NCBI RefSeq assembly: GCF_000235745.1
Contig: NZ_AGSX01000062.1
Coordinates: 1-41,309 of the forward strand
Source of the DNA: Stutzerimonas stutzeri SDM-LAC
Lineage (GTDB): Bacteria > Pseudomonadota > Gammaproteobacteria > Pseudomonadales > Pseudomonadaceae
Length of the DNA: 41,309 nt
Direction of reading: 5' to 3'
Made by a program: the position numbers and the translations under genes. Numbering within the stretch: the first letter of the stretch is position 1; every line of letters begins with the position of its first letter. The notes beneath the pieces were generated by a model. The model did no database searches and was not told the origin of the DNA. It saw nothing but the letters and a program-made list of their open reading frames with translations. Shown piece by piece: positions 17,501 to 25,832 of this stretch.

Positions 17501-17638
17501 CTGCAACGCTTTGAACGTCTGGACGGGAAGATAAAAATTGACTCCGTTGGAGTCTGCACTCGACGCAAACCCCTCCTGACTACCGACCGCCACATCACGT
17601 TCGCCAATCAACGACTTCAAAACATCGAAAAGTCTCAT
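14600..17638 (-). CDS. zorD: Zorya anti-phage protein ZorD (SNF2-type helicase)
   Basis: This 1012-residue protein has an N-terminal region of about 450 residues without a recognised fold here, then a SNF2/RapA-type helicase. Walker A is DDMGLGKT (493-500), the Walker B/DEAQ box is at 638-641, motif III is ATGTPVENSLGDFW, and the C-terminal RecA lobe ends in HLERHWNPAKEAQASDRVYRIGQ. In type I Zorya, ZorD is the ATPase and nuclease effector that attacks invading DNA after the ZorAB motor is triggered. The ATG overlaps the zorC stop by one base (TAATG), so translation is coupled. It is the last gene of the defence block. Identity rests on domain type, size and position as fourth gene after zorABC. 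Confidence 0.9.
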   Translation of the reverse strand: MRLFDVLKSLIGERDVAVGSQEGFASSADSNGVNFYLPVQTFKALQEGKGNALQKIQLIVLNMLSEQGIAEHTANGFHIGAEDIAGMDSEQADILRLPRRFTGRFQTSISGRTGNSGFRVGLAVEVAEGLTPFSRKGPYLCLTSTERYWLTPAELMGLMAWEKHESLEPAQRGEAANLRLMAELQTAARSGMRIDLSHFDRLDVVVPENVGVIATRLPDGSLMLCPSLGDGSTPDQLEKRWSQLDMSADGGVLRIDNRVVLLDQAKMDGIRNVLANKRIPPDKVAEFIASPTAFLDAALVNLEVGFSVRVAGIGKLQHMDFGALDTAKNDWFALDKRPAPAEIIPKLVQTPEELERFEEVLRSAIEQGATSLSFAGEVIDISDAPLVARELERVKETLEKPELSEPPAAAEDLFDEPKEKVAVILKDAGEINSTLLAKASNARLLEAPDWSAYARQPFPHQVEGIEWMLRLMNAALSDDHDDLYRLQGSLLADDMGLGKTYMSLVAIGEYLAAQRRSEKPQKPVLVVAPLSLLENWEDEVGKTFLSIPFRDLVVLQAGRDLNRYRVKGAERESVQLAALADDDGMMDAQSIRYALSIGPEAGAQRLDMDRRLVLTTYQTLRDYQFSLCRIDWGMVIFDEAQNIKNPNALQTRAAKGLKADFKLLATGTPVENSLGDFWCLMDTAQPGLFGSWENYRDTWIKPILSAGEEERDEVRVRLGEQLRKAVGPFMLRRVKEDQLKGLPSKTIRSGVEQVDRGIQRYAPELGVSMRGIQLQVYDDVLDGYRARRASADDMRGSALAALTQLRSVSLHPRLDDEPSLYSRDGHHARQLMSESGKLAVMLKLLDEIRDKGEKVILFMMTKRLQRVLKLWLDQIYGLDIAVINGDTKAVATKAEEMTRKKLISAFEAKSGFNLLIMSPVAAGVGLTVVGANHVVHLERHWNPAKEAQASDRVYRIGQQKEVFIHLPAVTHPQFDSFDVHLDRLLRGKLMLKDAVVTPEAVSESEMIYSMGL

Positions 17639-19896
17639 TACTGCTCTCTCCCCTCAGCCTCGAACGCTTCCAGCTCCCGTTGAGCCGCGCCCGTCAGCTG
17701 CCATCCGTACTTGTCATCCTGCGTACAGATCCCTTTCAATGGCCCGTATAGAGCCTGATTTACCAGCCTCGCGTCGACCTCCAGAACATTCGCCGCATAA
17801 CGAACCTTATCGCCTGGATTGGCTGCGAAATAACGCAGTACGGCAAGCGCAAACGGCTCTAGCCTAGCGACCCTCGAGCCAGCGTTTTCGTTTGCGTTCA
17901 TATTTGCCGCACTCGGCACGCTCTGACTTGCATCCGATGGCTCCGACCTGGCCAGCTCGGCTACTAACTGCTCACCATGGGTCGAAAGCAGCCAATGCCC
18001 CTCTCCGTCCTGCTGGACGTACTGAGAGAGGCTGCTCTCCAACATCGTTTTCACGTTCAACGCATTGCCGCCCTGATTGCTTACTGCTTCCAGCAACGCA
18101 TAGAAACCGCAACGTGAATGAGTCTCGAGATAACGCAGGGCCGCCAGCTGGAGCGAGCTGAAGGGCGGCAGCTTCGTTTGTTGCGGAACCGGGTTGTCCC
18201 GCCCCGAGGCAACGGCACTTGATCTCACCGCACCATTTGCAGCCACTGATTCAACATCAGCTGAACGCCGTGGTGGGGTTGGCACATCGGCGTTGCGTGA
18301 CATCGGCGCCGCAGCTTGTTCAGTTCCTTGTTGAAAAGCCGTCGGCGCTCGCGTTACCGCTTTGGCCCCTTCATTCGCCGGAGCGGGAACCAGCGTGCGC
18401 TTGGCATTTACGGCAGGGATTCCGAATTTACTCAGCTGGCGGCGGTAATCTTCCGGACTTAGAAGCTGCTCAATATCAAGGGCGATGCCGTTTTCAGCTA
18501 GAAGGGTGAAAACTTTGTTCTGCCAGACGTGTGGGATGTGCACGAACGAGTCGTAGGGCAGCCCTGGATAGAGTTTCTTATAAGTCCCAGGGACCGTGGT
18601 GGTCAGGTCGTAGTGGCTGAAGGTATTGCGCTCATAAGTTCTGAGGGCTTCGCCAGGGGCGGCCAGATAGACCCAGATCTTGAAACTATGTGAGCCCTCA
18701 ACTAGATGGAAGTCACCGCAGTCCAGATAGATCACGGCCTTGTCATTCATCGGCCCATCCATCCGCGCGAAGCTGGTCTTAACGTCCTTACCCAGGATCC
18801 GCTTGACCGACTGTTGAGCCTTGCCGCCCAGTAGGAGGCGAGTGTTACGAATCAGCTTCAGCTTGAAGAGCCCTTCGAGGAATCGCTTGCGGGCGGGGAA
18901 CATCCGCTGCATTTCCGTATTGGCTGTTTCAAGCCCGTATTGCTCAACGGCCTGCAGGAACAACCGCAAGTCCTCTTTGGATAGCCAGCCCCGTACCTTT
19001 TGAATCCGCTCTTCACCGAGCGGGCGCCACCACTCTACAAACCTTTCGTTCGTGCTAGAGATACGAGGATCGCCAGCCAAGTTAAGAATGAAGTTCTGCC
19101 AGACTTCGCCGGGTTCCTGGCCAGCACGGTCGATCAGAATCTCAAGCGCAACATGGCCGATTCGCCGTGTGCCTTCAAAGGGCGCCTCGGCCACTGTAGG
19201 CTTAAGCAACTCATCCAGCACCGGATCGGACTCGCCAAGGGGCAAGTGTCGTAACGTTTCGAGATAAAAGTGCGCCCTGCAGATATCACCATAACGGCCA
19301 TCATCAAAGCCGTGCAGACCGAGCTCCATGAGTGTCTCGCCAAGCTCACGTCCGCCTTGACGTACTCGTTCAGCGAGATAACGTGGACCATCGAGGCTTA
19401 GCAACCAATGCCCCTCACGCTTGAGCGTAACTAACGGATCGGCTCGCGATGTCTGGATCTTCGACGGCGGTATCAGGTCAAGCTGCTGTAACAGGCTTCG
19501 CTCCAGAAGCTCGCGCACCCCTTCCTTTTCATCCAGCCAATCGAATCGCCGAAAATACAGCTGTGCCAGCTGCCGCAGCGTCATCGGCGTAAGACGTGGC
19601 TGCTGCGCTCTCAGCATGGTGGTTAGCAAGCGTGCATTTAGAAGTTCGATTACTTCGTTTTTGAGCCACAGCGAGGTCAGCGTCCGAGCCGTTATCCGGC
19701 GCTTTAACATCTCCGGCAGCGCATCAAAGCGCAGTGTTTGAGCCATACGATGCAGTTCGGCGCACGTGCGCTCATAGACATCATTGTTTCCGACGCTCGC
19801 CTCCATAGTGGCTGCCTTTTTTGCCAGTACAGTCCAGCGCTCGAGCATCTGAGCGCTCCAGCTGACAGCAGGAAACTCTACTGGAGGCAGCCTCAT
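17638..19896 (-). CDS. zorC: Zorya protein ZorC (EH-signature), with an unusual C-terminal extension
   Basis: This 752-residue protein has a core (about 1-495) that matches the place and helical character of ZorC EH-signature proteins. It includes LKREGHWLLSLDGPRYLAERV near 158-178 and the conserved block from DGPMNDKAVIYLDCGDFHLVEG through SFVHIPHVWQNKVF (380-463). After a low-complexity Ala/Pro/Ser linker (about 496-576) come two similar 60-70-residue segments (about 578-648 and 678-742). Each begins with an ALRYL or VLRYF helix and ends in a HWLLST or GWQLTG strand, like winged helices. ZorC of E. coli is, from memory, nearer 560 residues, so this tail appears extra. ZorC assembles with the ZorAB motor and binds DNA in the known system. 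Start ATG overlaps the zorB stop (ATGA). Confidence 0.85.
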   Translation of the reverse strand: MRLPPVEFPAVSWSAQMLERWTVLAKKAATMEASVGNNDVYERTCAELHRMAQTLRFDALPEMLKRRITARTLTSLWLKNEVIELLNARLLTTMLRAQQPRLTPMTLRQLAQLYFRRFDWLDEKEGVRELLERSLLQQLDLIPPSKIQTSRADPLVTLKREGHWLLSLDGPRYLAERVRQGGRELGETLMELGLHGFDDGRYGDICRAHFYLETLRHLPLGESDPVLDELLKPTVAEAPFEGTRRIGHVALEILIDRAGQEPGEVWQNFILNLAGDPRISSTNERFVEWWRPLGEERIQKVRGWLSKEDLRLFLQAVEQYGLETANTEMQRMFPARKRFLEGLFKLKLIRNTRLLLGGKAQQSVKRILGKDVKTSFARMDGPMNDKAVIYLDCGDFHLVEGSHSFKIWVYLAAPGEALRTYERNTFSHYDLTTTVPGTYKKLYPGLPYDSFVHIPHVWQNKVFTLLAENGIALDIEQLLSPEDYRRQLSKFGIPAVNAKRTLVPAPANEGAKAVTRAPTAFQQGTEQAAAPMSRNADVPTPPRRSADVESVAANGAVRSSAVASGRDNPVPQQTKLPPFSSLQLAALRYLETHSRCGFYALLEAVSNQGGNALNVKTMLESSLSQYVQQDGEGHWLLSTHGEQLVAELARSEPSDASQSVPSAANMNANENAGSRVARLEPFALAVLRYFAANPGDKVRYAANVLEVDARLVNQALYGPLKGICTQDDKYGWQLTGAAQRELEAFEAEGREQ

Positions 19897-20657
19897 GGCT
19901 TGGTCTCCCCCAGCCGCTCCTTGACTTGCTCGTACTGCGCACTATCCGGACGACGGATGGTGAAACGGATGTCGATTCGACGATTGCGCTTAAAGTCTTC
20001 CTCCGTGACCTGACTGGCCACGGCCGGACGCGTTTCGCCATATCCGCTGACCGAGAACAGCGGTTTTCCGTCCTTGTTGTTCAGGCGCGACAGCTGTTCC
20101 TCGCGCGCCAAGGCGTCACCCCAGAACTGCCAGAGCGAGATAGCGCGAAAGGTGGAAAGCCCCCAGTTGCCTTTGCCCATAAATCCCTGCAGCGGGCGAT
20201 TATCCGTGTGGCCCTCGATAAAGATCGTGTCCAGGAATTCCACCCGGTCATCACGCGAGATCACCTCATTGATGACCTTGCCAATCTCAAGCGCTCGCGC
20301 CTGATAGGCGGAATGGATCTCATAGGCACCGGTATCGAAGCCAAGCAGATCGTTGGGAATACTCAGCACCGTGTGATTCTCGCTGACCTCCACCTTGATG
20401 CCGCGCCTGCGTAGTGCCTCAACTGCCTCATCGAGGATGGTGCGGCGCACTTGCTCCGCCTTTTTCAGCTCTTCGATTTCCTGTTCGAACTGGACCTGCC
20501 GCTCCTCCAGCTTCTGCTGAATGTCCATCAGCTGCAGGATCAGGATCACCGAGGCCAGAATGAAGATCACCAGCAGCGCCGACATAATGTCCGAGAAGGA
20601 CATCCAGTACGGGTTTTCCTCATCGACGGCCACGTCATGCGACTTGCGAAAGCGCAT
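19893..20657 (-). CDS. zorB: Zorya protein ZorB (MotB/OmpA-like stator)
   Basis: This 254-residue protein has a short cytoplasmic N-terminus and one membrane helix (about 21-43, FSDIMSALLVIFILASVILILQL). Asp23 sits at the start of the helix, as in MotB-type proton channels. A periplasmic coiled coil (about 45-90) follows, then an OmpA/MotB peptidoglycan-binding domain with FIEGHTDNRPLQ, NWGLSTFRAISLWQF, SVSGYGETRPA and the FKRNRRIDIRF ending. With ZorA it forms the ion-driven motor of Zorya anchored to the cell wall. Its start overlaps the zorA stop by one base (TGATG) and its stop overlaps the zorC start, so all four zor genes are translationally linked. Confidence 0.95.
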   Translation of the reverse strand: MRFRKSHDVAVDEENPYWMSFSDIMSALLVIFILASVILILQLMDIQQKLEERQVQFEQEIEELKKAEQVRRTILDEAVEALRRRGIKVEVSENHTVLSIPNDLLGFDTGAYEIHSAYQARALEIGKVINEVISRDDRVEFLDTIFIEGHTDNRPLQGFMGKGNWGLSTFRAISLWQFWGDALAREEQLSRLNNKDGKPLFSVSGYGETRPAVASQVTEEDFKRNRRIDIRFTIRRPDSAQYEQVKERLGETKP

Positions 20658-23002
20658 CAGCGTGCCTCCAGCTCATCCAGAATCCCGCTCACCGCCTGGA
20701 CGTTGCGATGCATCTGATCGGCATAGGCAAGCGAGACCTCGTTCCACTTGTTCATGCGGTCCTCAGTCTGCATACGCACTTCGGAGGCGTAGCTACGCAG
20801 CCACTCTTCAGCCTGCTTTTCAATTGCCTCTACCTGGGCACGCAGCGTCTCACCCAGCGTTGTAAATTCATGCCTTACGCCGGACAGGAATTCCTGCTGA
20901 GTTTGTTTCATGTCACCAAAGCCATTGCGTGCTTCACTTGCGGCCTGCTCGAAGCGCTGCGCGCCTTCGAGTAGTGCCGCCTGCAGCTGCGACAGCGAAC
21001 TTGCCTGGCCCTGCAGTTGTGCAGCCAACGCGGCATTTTGTGTGCTCGCAGCTTCCACGCTCTGGGTTACTGCCTCCAGGCGCTGGCCCAGCGCATCAGC
21101 GGCCTGGCGAAGGTTGGCAGAAAGCAGGCCCAACTGATTGGCGCTGCTATCCATGTGCTTGCTGCTGGTCGCGGCCGCTTCAGTAGCCTGTTGCAGGCGC
21201 GTCATCAGCTGCTGATGCTGCTCAGCCATTTGCCTGCTCTGCTGCTGGGTAACCTGAACGGCGGACGCGATACCTGCCAGCAACTCCTGCTGCTGCGCAG
21301 CCATGTTTTCCAATTGTTCGTTAAAGCGCTGCTGGCGGCTCTGTTCACGCTGCTCCGCCTGCACGCCGTACCCGCTGACCTGCTCATTGAAACTGCCGAG
21401 CAGCTTGCTGACCGTTTCCTCGAGATTGCGCTGTTGCGTCGCCGCGGCTTCGGCAATGGCGCCAATCTGCTGTTGGCTGGTCTGGCCCAGATTGCCGATC
21501 AGCTGCTGCTGTTGCGCCAGTGCCGCCGCTTGCTGCTCCTCGTGGCGCTGCGCCCTGGCCTGCTCACGCTGCTCGGCGGCCCCCATCTGCGTATCGAGCT
21601 GCGTGTTCAGGTTCATCATCAACCGGGAGAACACCTTCTCCAGGTTGTTATGCCGCTCATTGCCCGCATCGGCCATCACTCGCATCTGGTCCTGAGTGGA
21701 ACTGGAGAACTTCTCCAGAAGCGCCGCCTGATTGGCACTGGACTCACTCAGCAAACGCTCGAACATCGCCTGCCGCTCTTCATCGCGGCGCTGCGCAGAG
21801 CCCAACTGCCCCTGCAACTGGCTCGACAGTCCGGCCATCAGCTCGCTGAAACGCTGCTCCAGCTGTTCCTGCCGCTGATCTGCAGAGCCAGCAATGCGTT
21901 GCAATTGAGCTTCGAACTGGCTGCTCTGCTGCTGCGCAACCTCCATCTGCCGTCCCTGTTGCTCGCTCAAACTGGTGAACAGCTGGTTCAGGCGCTCACT
22001 CATGCCGCTTACAGCCGCGTTCACGTCGGCAGCGGCCTGTTGCATCTGGCTGCCCTGCTCCCGGCCAACCGACGTCATACCGTCCATGAAGCTTCCAACC
22101 AGGGTTTCCAGCACCTGGGTAGATTGCTGGCTGGTAGTGCTGACCAACGTCTGAATAGCGGGAGCCATGATGTTGTTCAGTGCATCGGTCAGCGCTGTCT
22201 GCATGGCCTCATTCATGCCATTGAGGGTTTCCTGCAGCCGATCGCCAATGCGCTCGTGCAATTCCTGCAGCGCTTCCTTGCTCTCCTTCCCGTATTCCGC
22301 GATATGCACCAGCGATTGCTCGGCGGGAATGCGCGGGTAGAGAAAGTCGATATCGTGCTGCAGCCGCTGAATATCATTCAGCGCACTACGCTCGAACATC
22401 TTCTCGATGATGTTCAGCAGCAGGCTGAAGGCAACGCCCCACACAGATGTCATGAACGCCACAGCAGCGCCGGAGATCAGCTTGTTGATGCCGCCCTTTA
22501 GCGCTTCGATTTCGTCGGACGTGCCCACCAGCCCCTCAAGCCCGACGGTCAAACCAACGAAGGTACCCAACACACCGACCGCCACCAGGAAACTGGGTGC
22601 TGCGGCCAGCAGGCGGCTGGCCGTCAGACCACTGGCCAGCGTGCGCGCATTGAAGAAATGCTCGGCATCCAGAGTGTTGAACAGCTTTTGCTGGTCGGAC
22701 GACTGCACGAGGCTTTCATCGAATTCGCGCCAGAGCATGCCGACATTGGATGCCTTCAGCTCCTGCGCCTTGTGCAGCGTTTCTCTTCGGCTGGCAGCCA
22801 GGGTGTCCTTGCTCTGCCCGTCCAGCAGCGAGCGCAGTGCTCGCATGCGCGCTTTGAAATGCCGGAAATGCAGCATCAGGAAGAACAGCGAAAACCCGAA
22901 GATCAGTGCGGTGACCAACCAGAACCAGGCACTGATGCCGTTAGGGTTGGCGCTGAACATATGGGCGAAATCGGGGATCAGGTGTTGCAGCAAATCCATC
23001 AT
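20657..23002 (-). CDS. zorA: Zorya protein ZorA (MotA/ExbB-like, long cytoplasmic tail)
   Basis: This is a protein of about 781 residues. There are three membrane segments (about 25-46, 131-153 and 174-199), the last two with the MotA/TolQ/ExbB pattern VAVGVLGTFVGLTVGLEGL and SGAAVAFMTSVWGVAFSLLLNII. Roughly 550 residues of Gln/Ala-rich coiled coil follow. This is the long ZorA tail thought to form a cytoplasmic rod below the membrane motor that relays the phage signal. Repeated AEQREQ/QQR-type units mark the tail. I chose the ATG at 23002; a TTG two codons earlier (23008) is also possible. It starts 40-47 bp after the nuclease gene upstream, so a separate promoter has little room. Confidence 0.93.
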   Translation of the reverse strand: MMDLLQHLIPDFAHMFSANPNGISAWFWLVTALIFGFSLFFLMLHFRHFKARMRALRSLLDGQSKDTLAASRRETLHKAQELKASNVGMLWREFDESLVQSSDQQKLFNTLDAEHFFNARTLASGLTASRLLAAAPSFLVAVGVLGTFVGLTVGLEGLVGTSDEIEALKGGINKLISGAAVAFMTSVWGVAFSLLLNIIEKMFERSALNDIQRLQHDIDFLYPRIPAEQSLVHIAEYGKESKEALQELHERIGDRLQETLNGMNEAMQTALTDALNNIMAPAIQTLVSTTSQQSTQVLETLVGSFMDGMTSVGREQGSQMQQAAADVNAAVSGMSERLNQLFTSLSEQQGRQMEVAQQQSSQFEAQLQRIAGSADQRQEQLEQRFSELMAGLSSQLQGQLGSAQRRDEERQAMFERLLSESSANQAALLEKFSSSTQDQMRVMADAGNERHNNLEKVFSRLMMNLNTQLDTQMGAAEQREQARAQRHEEQQAAALAQQQQLIGNLGQTSQQQIGAIAEAAATQQRNLEETVSKLLGSFNEQVSGYGVQAEQREQSRQQRFNEQLENMAAQQQELLAGIASAVQVTQQQSRQMAEQHQQLMTRLQQATEAAATSSKHMDSSANQLGLLSANLRQAADALGQRLEAVTQSVEAASTQNAALAAQLQGQASSLSQLQAALLEGAQRFEQAASEARNGFGDMKQTQQEFLSGVRHEFTTLGETLRAQVEAIEKQAEEWLRSYASEVRMQTEDRMNKWNEVSLAYADQMHRNVQAVSGILDELEAR

Positions 23003-23048
23003 GACCAAAGCGTCCGTTTAAAGCAGAGGGATCAAAGCAATTCGCGAA

Positions 23049-24134
23049 TCAGGCTTTCACGCCGAAGCGTTCTTTCAATCGGTCCACCGACCATCGCCAC
23101 TTCGGGGTGGTTGGGCGGCAGATAGTGTTCTGGTTGCCGAACAGGCCGACTTCCTTGATGGCTTCGTTCAGCGGTAGGCTGAACAGCCACTCCACTGAGA
23201 CGAAGTACTCACAACGCTCCGGGTCATCGGCCAGGTCACGGTGATAATTAGCGCCTTTGAGCAGTTCCAGCGCCGGCACCTCGGTGCCTTGATAGGGAAT
23301 ACGAAACTCGATGGCTGGGGTGGCATGGCCTGTAACCCGCGCAACGCCGACATAGCCGGCGCCGGGGACGTTTACCCAGATGCGGTCGCCAGGGCTGAGT
23401 ACCTTCAGGCTGTTGCTGTACCAGCTGCCACCACCGCCGCAGATGAAGCCAAACTGCCGTGCCTCGGGCCAGGAGCGGCTGGGGCCGTGGCCGAAGGAGC
23501 AGTAGAACTCGCCGTTCCAGGGCTCGCTGGGTGTACCGGGCTTGGCCACAGCTGTGGGTTGCGGCGTCTCGGCTGGGTCGAGTAGCCAAGCGCGGCTGAT
23601 CAGTTGCTGCTCACCGAGTTGGAACACCTGAAAGCACAGCACATTGATCGCTATATCGCGCTCGCTGAGGTAGCTGACGATGCGCTCGCTGCTGGCATCC
23701 AGTTCGGCGGCAACGATGACGATCTGATGGCTCTGATTGAGCGACTCGATATCCAGCGGCGCACCGAAACGCGCATGGAAATCAGCAGCCAGATCGCCCT
23801 GCGGCTTGAAGCGCTGATAAATGGCGGCAATCTCGTCCGCCTCAAGATGCTCGACCCAGGCGGCATAATCCAGCGCCTGCGCCACCACTTCGCGCGGAGT
23901 GCGGTCGCGTTTGAGTTCGATCAGTATTAGCGACGCATCTGGCGCTAGCGCCAGCAGGTCGATACGGCCGCCGTAGCCGGTGCTTTCCTGCTGGCCGATC
24001 AGCAGCCAGTCCTCGGACAGCAGCGCCGGCGCTGCGACGATCATGTTTTCCAGCAGCTGCTCGCTGACCAACCGTGCCGCTTTCAGCGCTACGGGTTGCG
24101 TCCCGACAGTCCAGATTTGTGTGCGAATAGGCAT
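23049..24134 (-). CDS. PD-(D/E)XK nuclease with C-terminal PUA/EVE-like region
   Basis: This 361-residue protein has an N-terminal nuclease fold of the NucS/DUF91 kind: GGRIDLLALAPDASLILIELKRDRTPREVVAQALDYA supplies Asp59, Glu73-x-Lys75 and Gln86, a PD-(D/E)XK active site. A linker of about 30 residues leads to a second region (about 200-330) with FGHGPSRSWPEARQFGF, GGSWYSNSLKVLSPGDRIWVNVPG and GYVGVARVTG, a beta-barrel pattern like PUA/EVE/ASCH domains that can read modified bases. I infer a nuclease that inspects DNA for modification. It sits 15 bp after hsdS and 46 bp before zorA, on the same strand, so it belongs to one or both defence systems. The exact function is unknown. Confidence 0.75.
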   Translation of the reverse strand: MPIRTQIWTVGTQPVALKAARLVSEQLLENMIVAAPALLSEDWLLIGQQESTGYGGRIDLLALAPDASLILIELKRDRTPREVVAQALDYAAWVEHLEADEIAAIYQRFKPQGDLAADFHARFGAPLDIESLNQSHQIVIVAAELDASSERIVSYLSERDIAINVLCFQVFQLGEQQLISRAWLLDPAETPQPTAVAKPGTPSEPWNGEFYCSFGHGPSRSWPEARQFGFICGGGGSWYSNSLKVLSPGDRIWVNVPGAGYVGVARVTGHATPAIEFRIPYQGTEVPALELLKGANYHRDLADDPERCEYFVSVEWLFSLPLNEAIKEVGLFGNQNTICRPTTPKWRWSVDRLKERFGVKA

Positions 24135-24149
24135 CCCTGCATTCCTTGT

Positions 24150-25832
24150 TCAGGCCACAGCCTGCTCGACCAGCGCGGTGGCCAGTTGTTCGTTGAGTTG
24201 GCGAGCCTGGTTCAGGCGGGTTTTGAGTTGATCGCAGAGCGCCATGAGCTGATCGACTTTGGCGACGATTCGGTGTTGTTCGGGGAGCGGTGGGACTGGG
24301 ACTGGTATTTCTTTAAGACGAGAGGACTTGATGCCAGTAGCCGTCATTCCTGTGGCTGCATCTGAAAGCTGCGCCTGAAAGCCAGAGGACATCATGACCA
24401 ATTTTAAGAACGGGCCAATTTCAAGCTCATGAAGCTGGAAGCAAATCACGCGCTGAGCCAGTGCAAACTGATCGGGAATATCAATTATCGCCACGTTACC
24501 CATTGGGGCCTCAGTTGTGAAAAGCATGTCTCCAACCCGAGGAAAGCCCCTTGTCATCCAAGATAAATAATCCGTATCGGCTATGAACTCTTGAGGCTCT
24601 CTGCTGATAAATCCTGGACGCACATTTTTCGCAGTAATCAGCGGTACACCAGATGGCGTTTTTGTAGGTGTCCTGCCTCGATAGTCAATGAAGCGAGCAA
24701 TGTTACCGAGCCGGTAGGACGCCCAGCCAGCATGCAGCGTGAAGTAGTATTCGGCCTCTGGAACATCCTCTCTTGCTGTCGTTCTTAGGCCCTCTTCGGA
24801 GATGAGCCGCGCCTTCTTCTCGGCAACCCGCTTAAGCAATTCACTGGCTGGCTCATCGCTGGGATCTTGCGGCACCAATTTGCCCATCACAGCCAGTTGC
24901 AGCAGGGTTTGCTTAAGGGCGTCGATACTGGATTCGGTGGTGAACAGGGTGTGGAAGTGTTCGGCCAGGCGCTGCCAGCTGGCGGCAAAGTCCTCGGCAT
25001 CGACGGCTTGAGTCAGGCTGCCGAGCAGCGCCTGCACCAGTTGGGCGTGGGCGCTTTCCGCGTCGGCCTGCTGGGCTTCCAGGCGGTCACACAAAGCCAT
25101 CAACTCATCGATTTTAGCGACGAGGCGGTGTTGTTCGGCGAGGGGTGGAAGCGGTAAAAGAGTTGTCCGTAAATTGTTCTGGGTTATTTGATTAATCGTT
25201 GTTGTATTTACGTCATCAATGACCTTTCGGAACAGCGGTGAATTTATAAAGCGAAGCAAATATGGGTTTAGCCGACTGCGGAATATCGCCATGAAAGCGC
25301 CGAATGCCATTGGCTCTGTCAGATTGGAGATCATCGCAGTCTTTCCGACTAAGGCTTTACTACCATTCCGTGCGCAGATCAGTAGATCCCCTTCTTGAAC
25401 AAGAGCACTTTCTTTTACTAACAGGTCCACCCTGACCAAGTCAGATAAATCAACCTGGCCTTTCTGAACATTGCTTGAGCGGAGAACAGGAATCCCAATA
25501 TCACCTACGTCTGATGGGGAGTATGTCAGTCCAATATTTGTTTCCCCAACGGCTCCCATTCTTACCCAGCACCAGCCCGCAGGCACATCAAAAGGCGTTT
25601 CGTCTTGGGCAATTCCAGGCAGTTGTTTTTGTTTTTTGGTTGATCCGTCAACCACCAACCGCGCCTTTTCTTGGGCAATGCGCTTCAGCAACTCACTGGC
25701 CGGCTCATCATTCGGGTCCTGCGGCACCAACTTGCCACGCACCGCAAGTTCCAGAATCAACTCGCGCAGTTTCTTGATGCCATTGGGCGCGCCGGCCAGC
25801 AGCGGCAGGTTATCGGTCAGCAGTGCGGTCAT
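24150..25832 (-). CDS. hsdS: Type I restriction-modification specificity subunit HsdS
   Basis: This 560-residue protein has two target-recognition domains (about 75-215 and 355-480), each followed by a conserved helical spacer. The first spacer carries LPPLAEQHRLVAKIDELMALCDRLEAQQ and the second PPLPEQHRIVAKVDQLMALCDQLKTRL. Each half begins with a near-identical block (LELAVRGKLVPQDPNDEPASELLKR and LQLAVMGKLVPQDPSDEPASELLKR), so the gene is an internal duplication in which either recognition domain can be swapped. HsdS sets the bipartite recognition sequence for the methylase and nuclease complexes. It is longer than the usual 400-450 residues. The start overlaps the RhuM-Fic stop (ATGA). The two target domains have lower GC than the spacers. 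Confidence 0.93.
   Translation of the reverse strand: MTALLTDNLPLLAGAPNGIKKLRELILELAVRGKLVPQDPNDEPASELLKRIAQEKARLVVDGSTKKQKQLPGIAQDETPFDVPAGWCWVRMGAVGETNIGLTYSPSDVGDIGIPVLRSSNVQKGQVDLSDLVRVDLLVKESALVQEGDLLICARNGSKALVGKTAMISNLTEPMAFGAFMAIFRSRLNPYLLRFINSPLFRKVIDDVNTTTINQITQNNLRTTLLPLPPLAEQHRLVAKIDELMALCDRLEAQQADAESAHAQLVQALLGSLTQAVDAEDFAASWQRLAEHFHTLFTTESSIDALKQTLLQLAVMGKLVPQDPSDEPASELLKRVAEKKARLISEEGLRTTAREDVPEAEYYFTLHAGWASYRLGNIARFIDYRGRTPTKTPSGVPLITAKNVRPGFISREPQEFIADTDYLSWMTRGFPRVGDMLFTTEAPMGNVAIIDIPDQFALAQRVICFQLHELEIGPFLKLVMMSSGFQAQLSDAATGMTATGIKSSRLKEIPVPVPPLPEQHRIVAKVDQLMALCDQLKTRLNQARQLNEQLATALVEQAVA

Noticed and set aside
21017-22501. Long plus-strand frame of 494 codons opposite zorA
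   Set aside because: It is a Leu-rich antisense shadow of the Gln/Ala-rich coiled-coil tail of ZorA.
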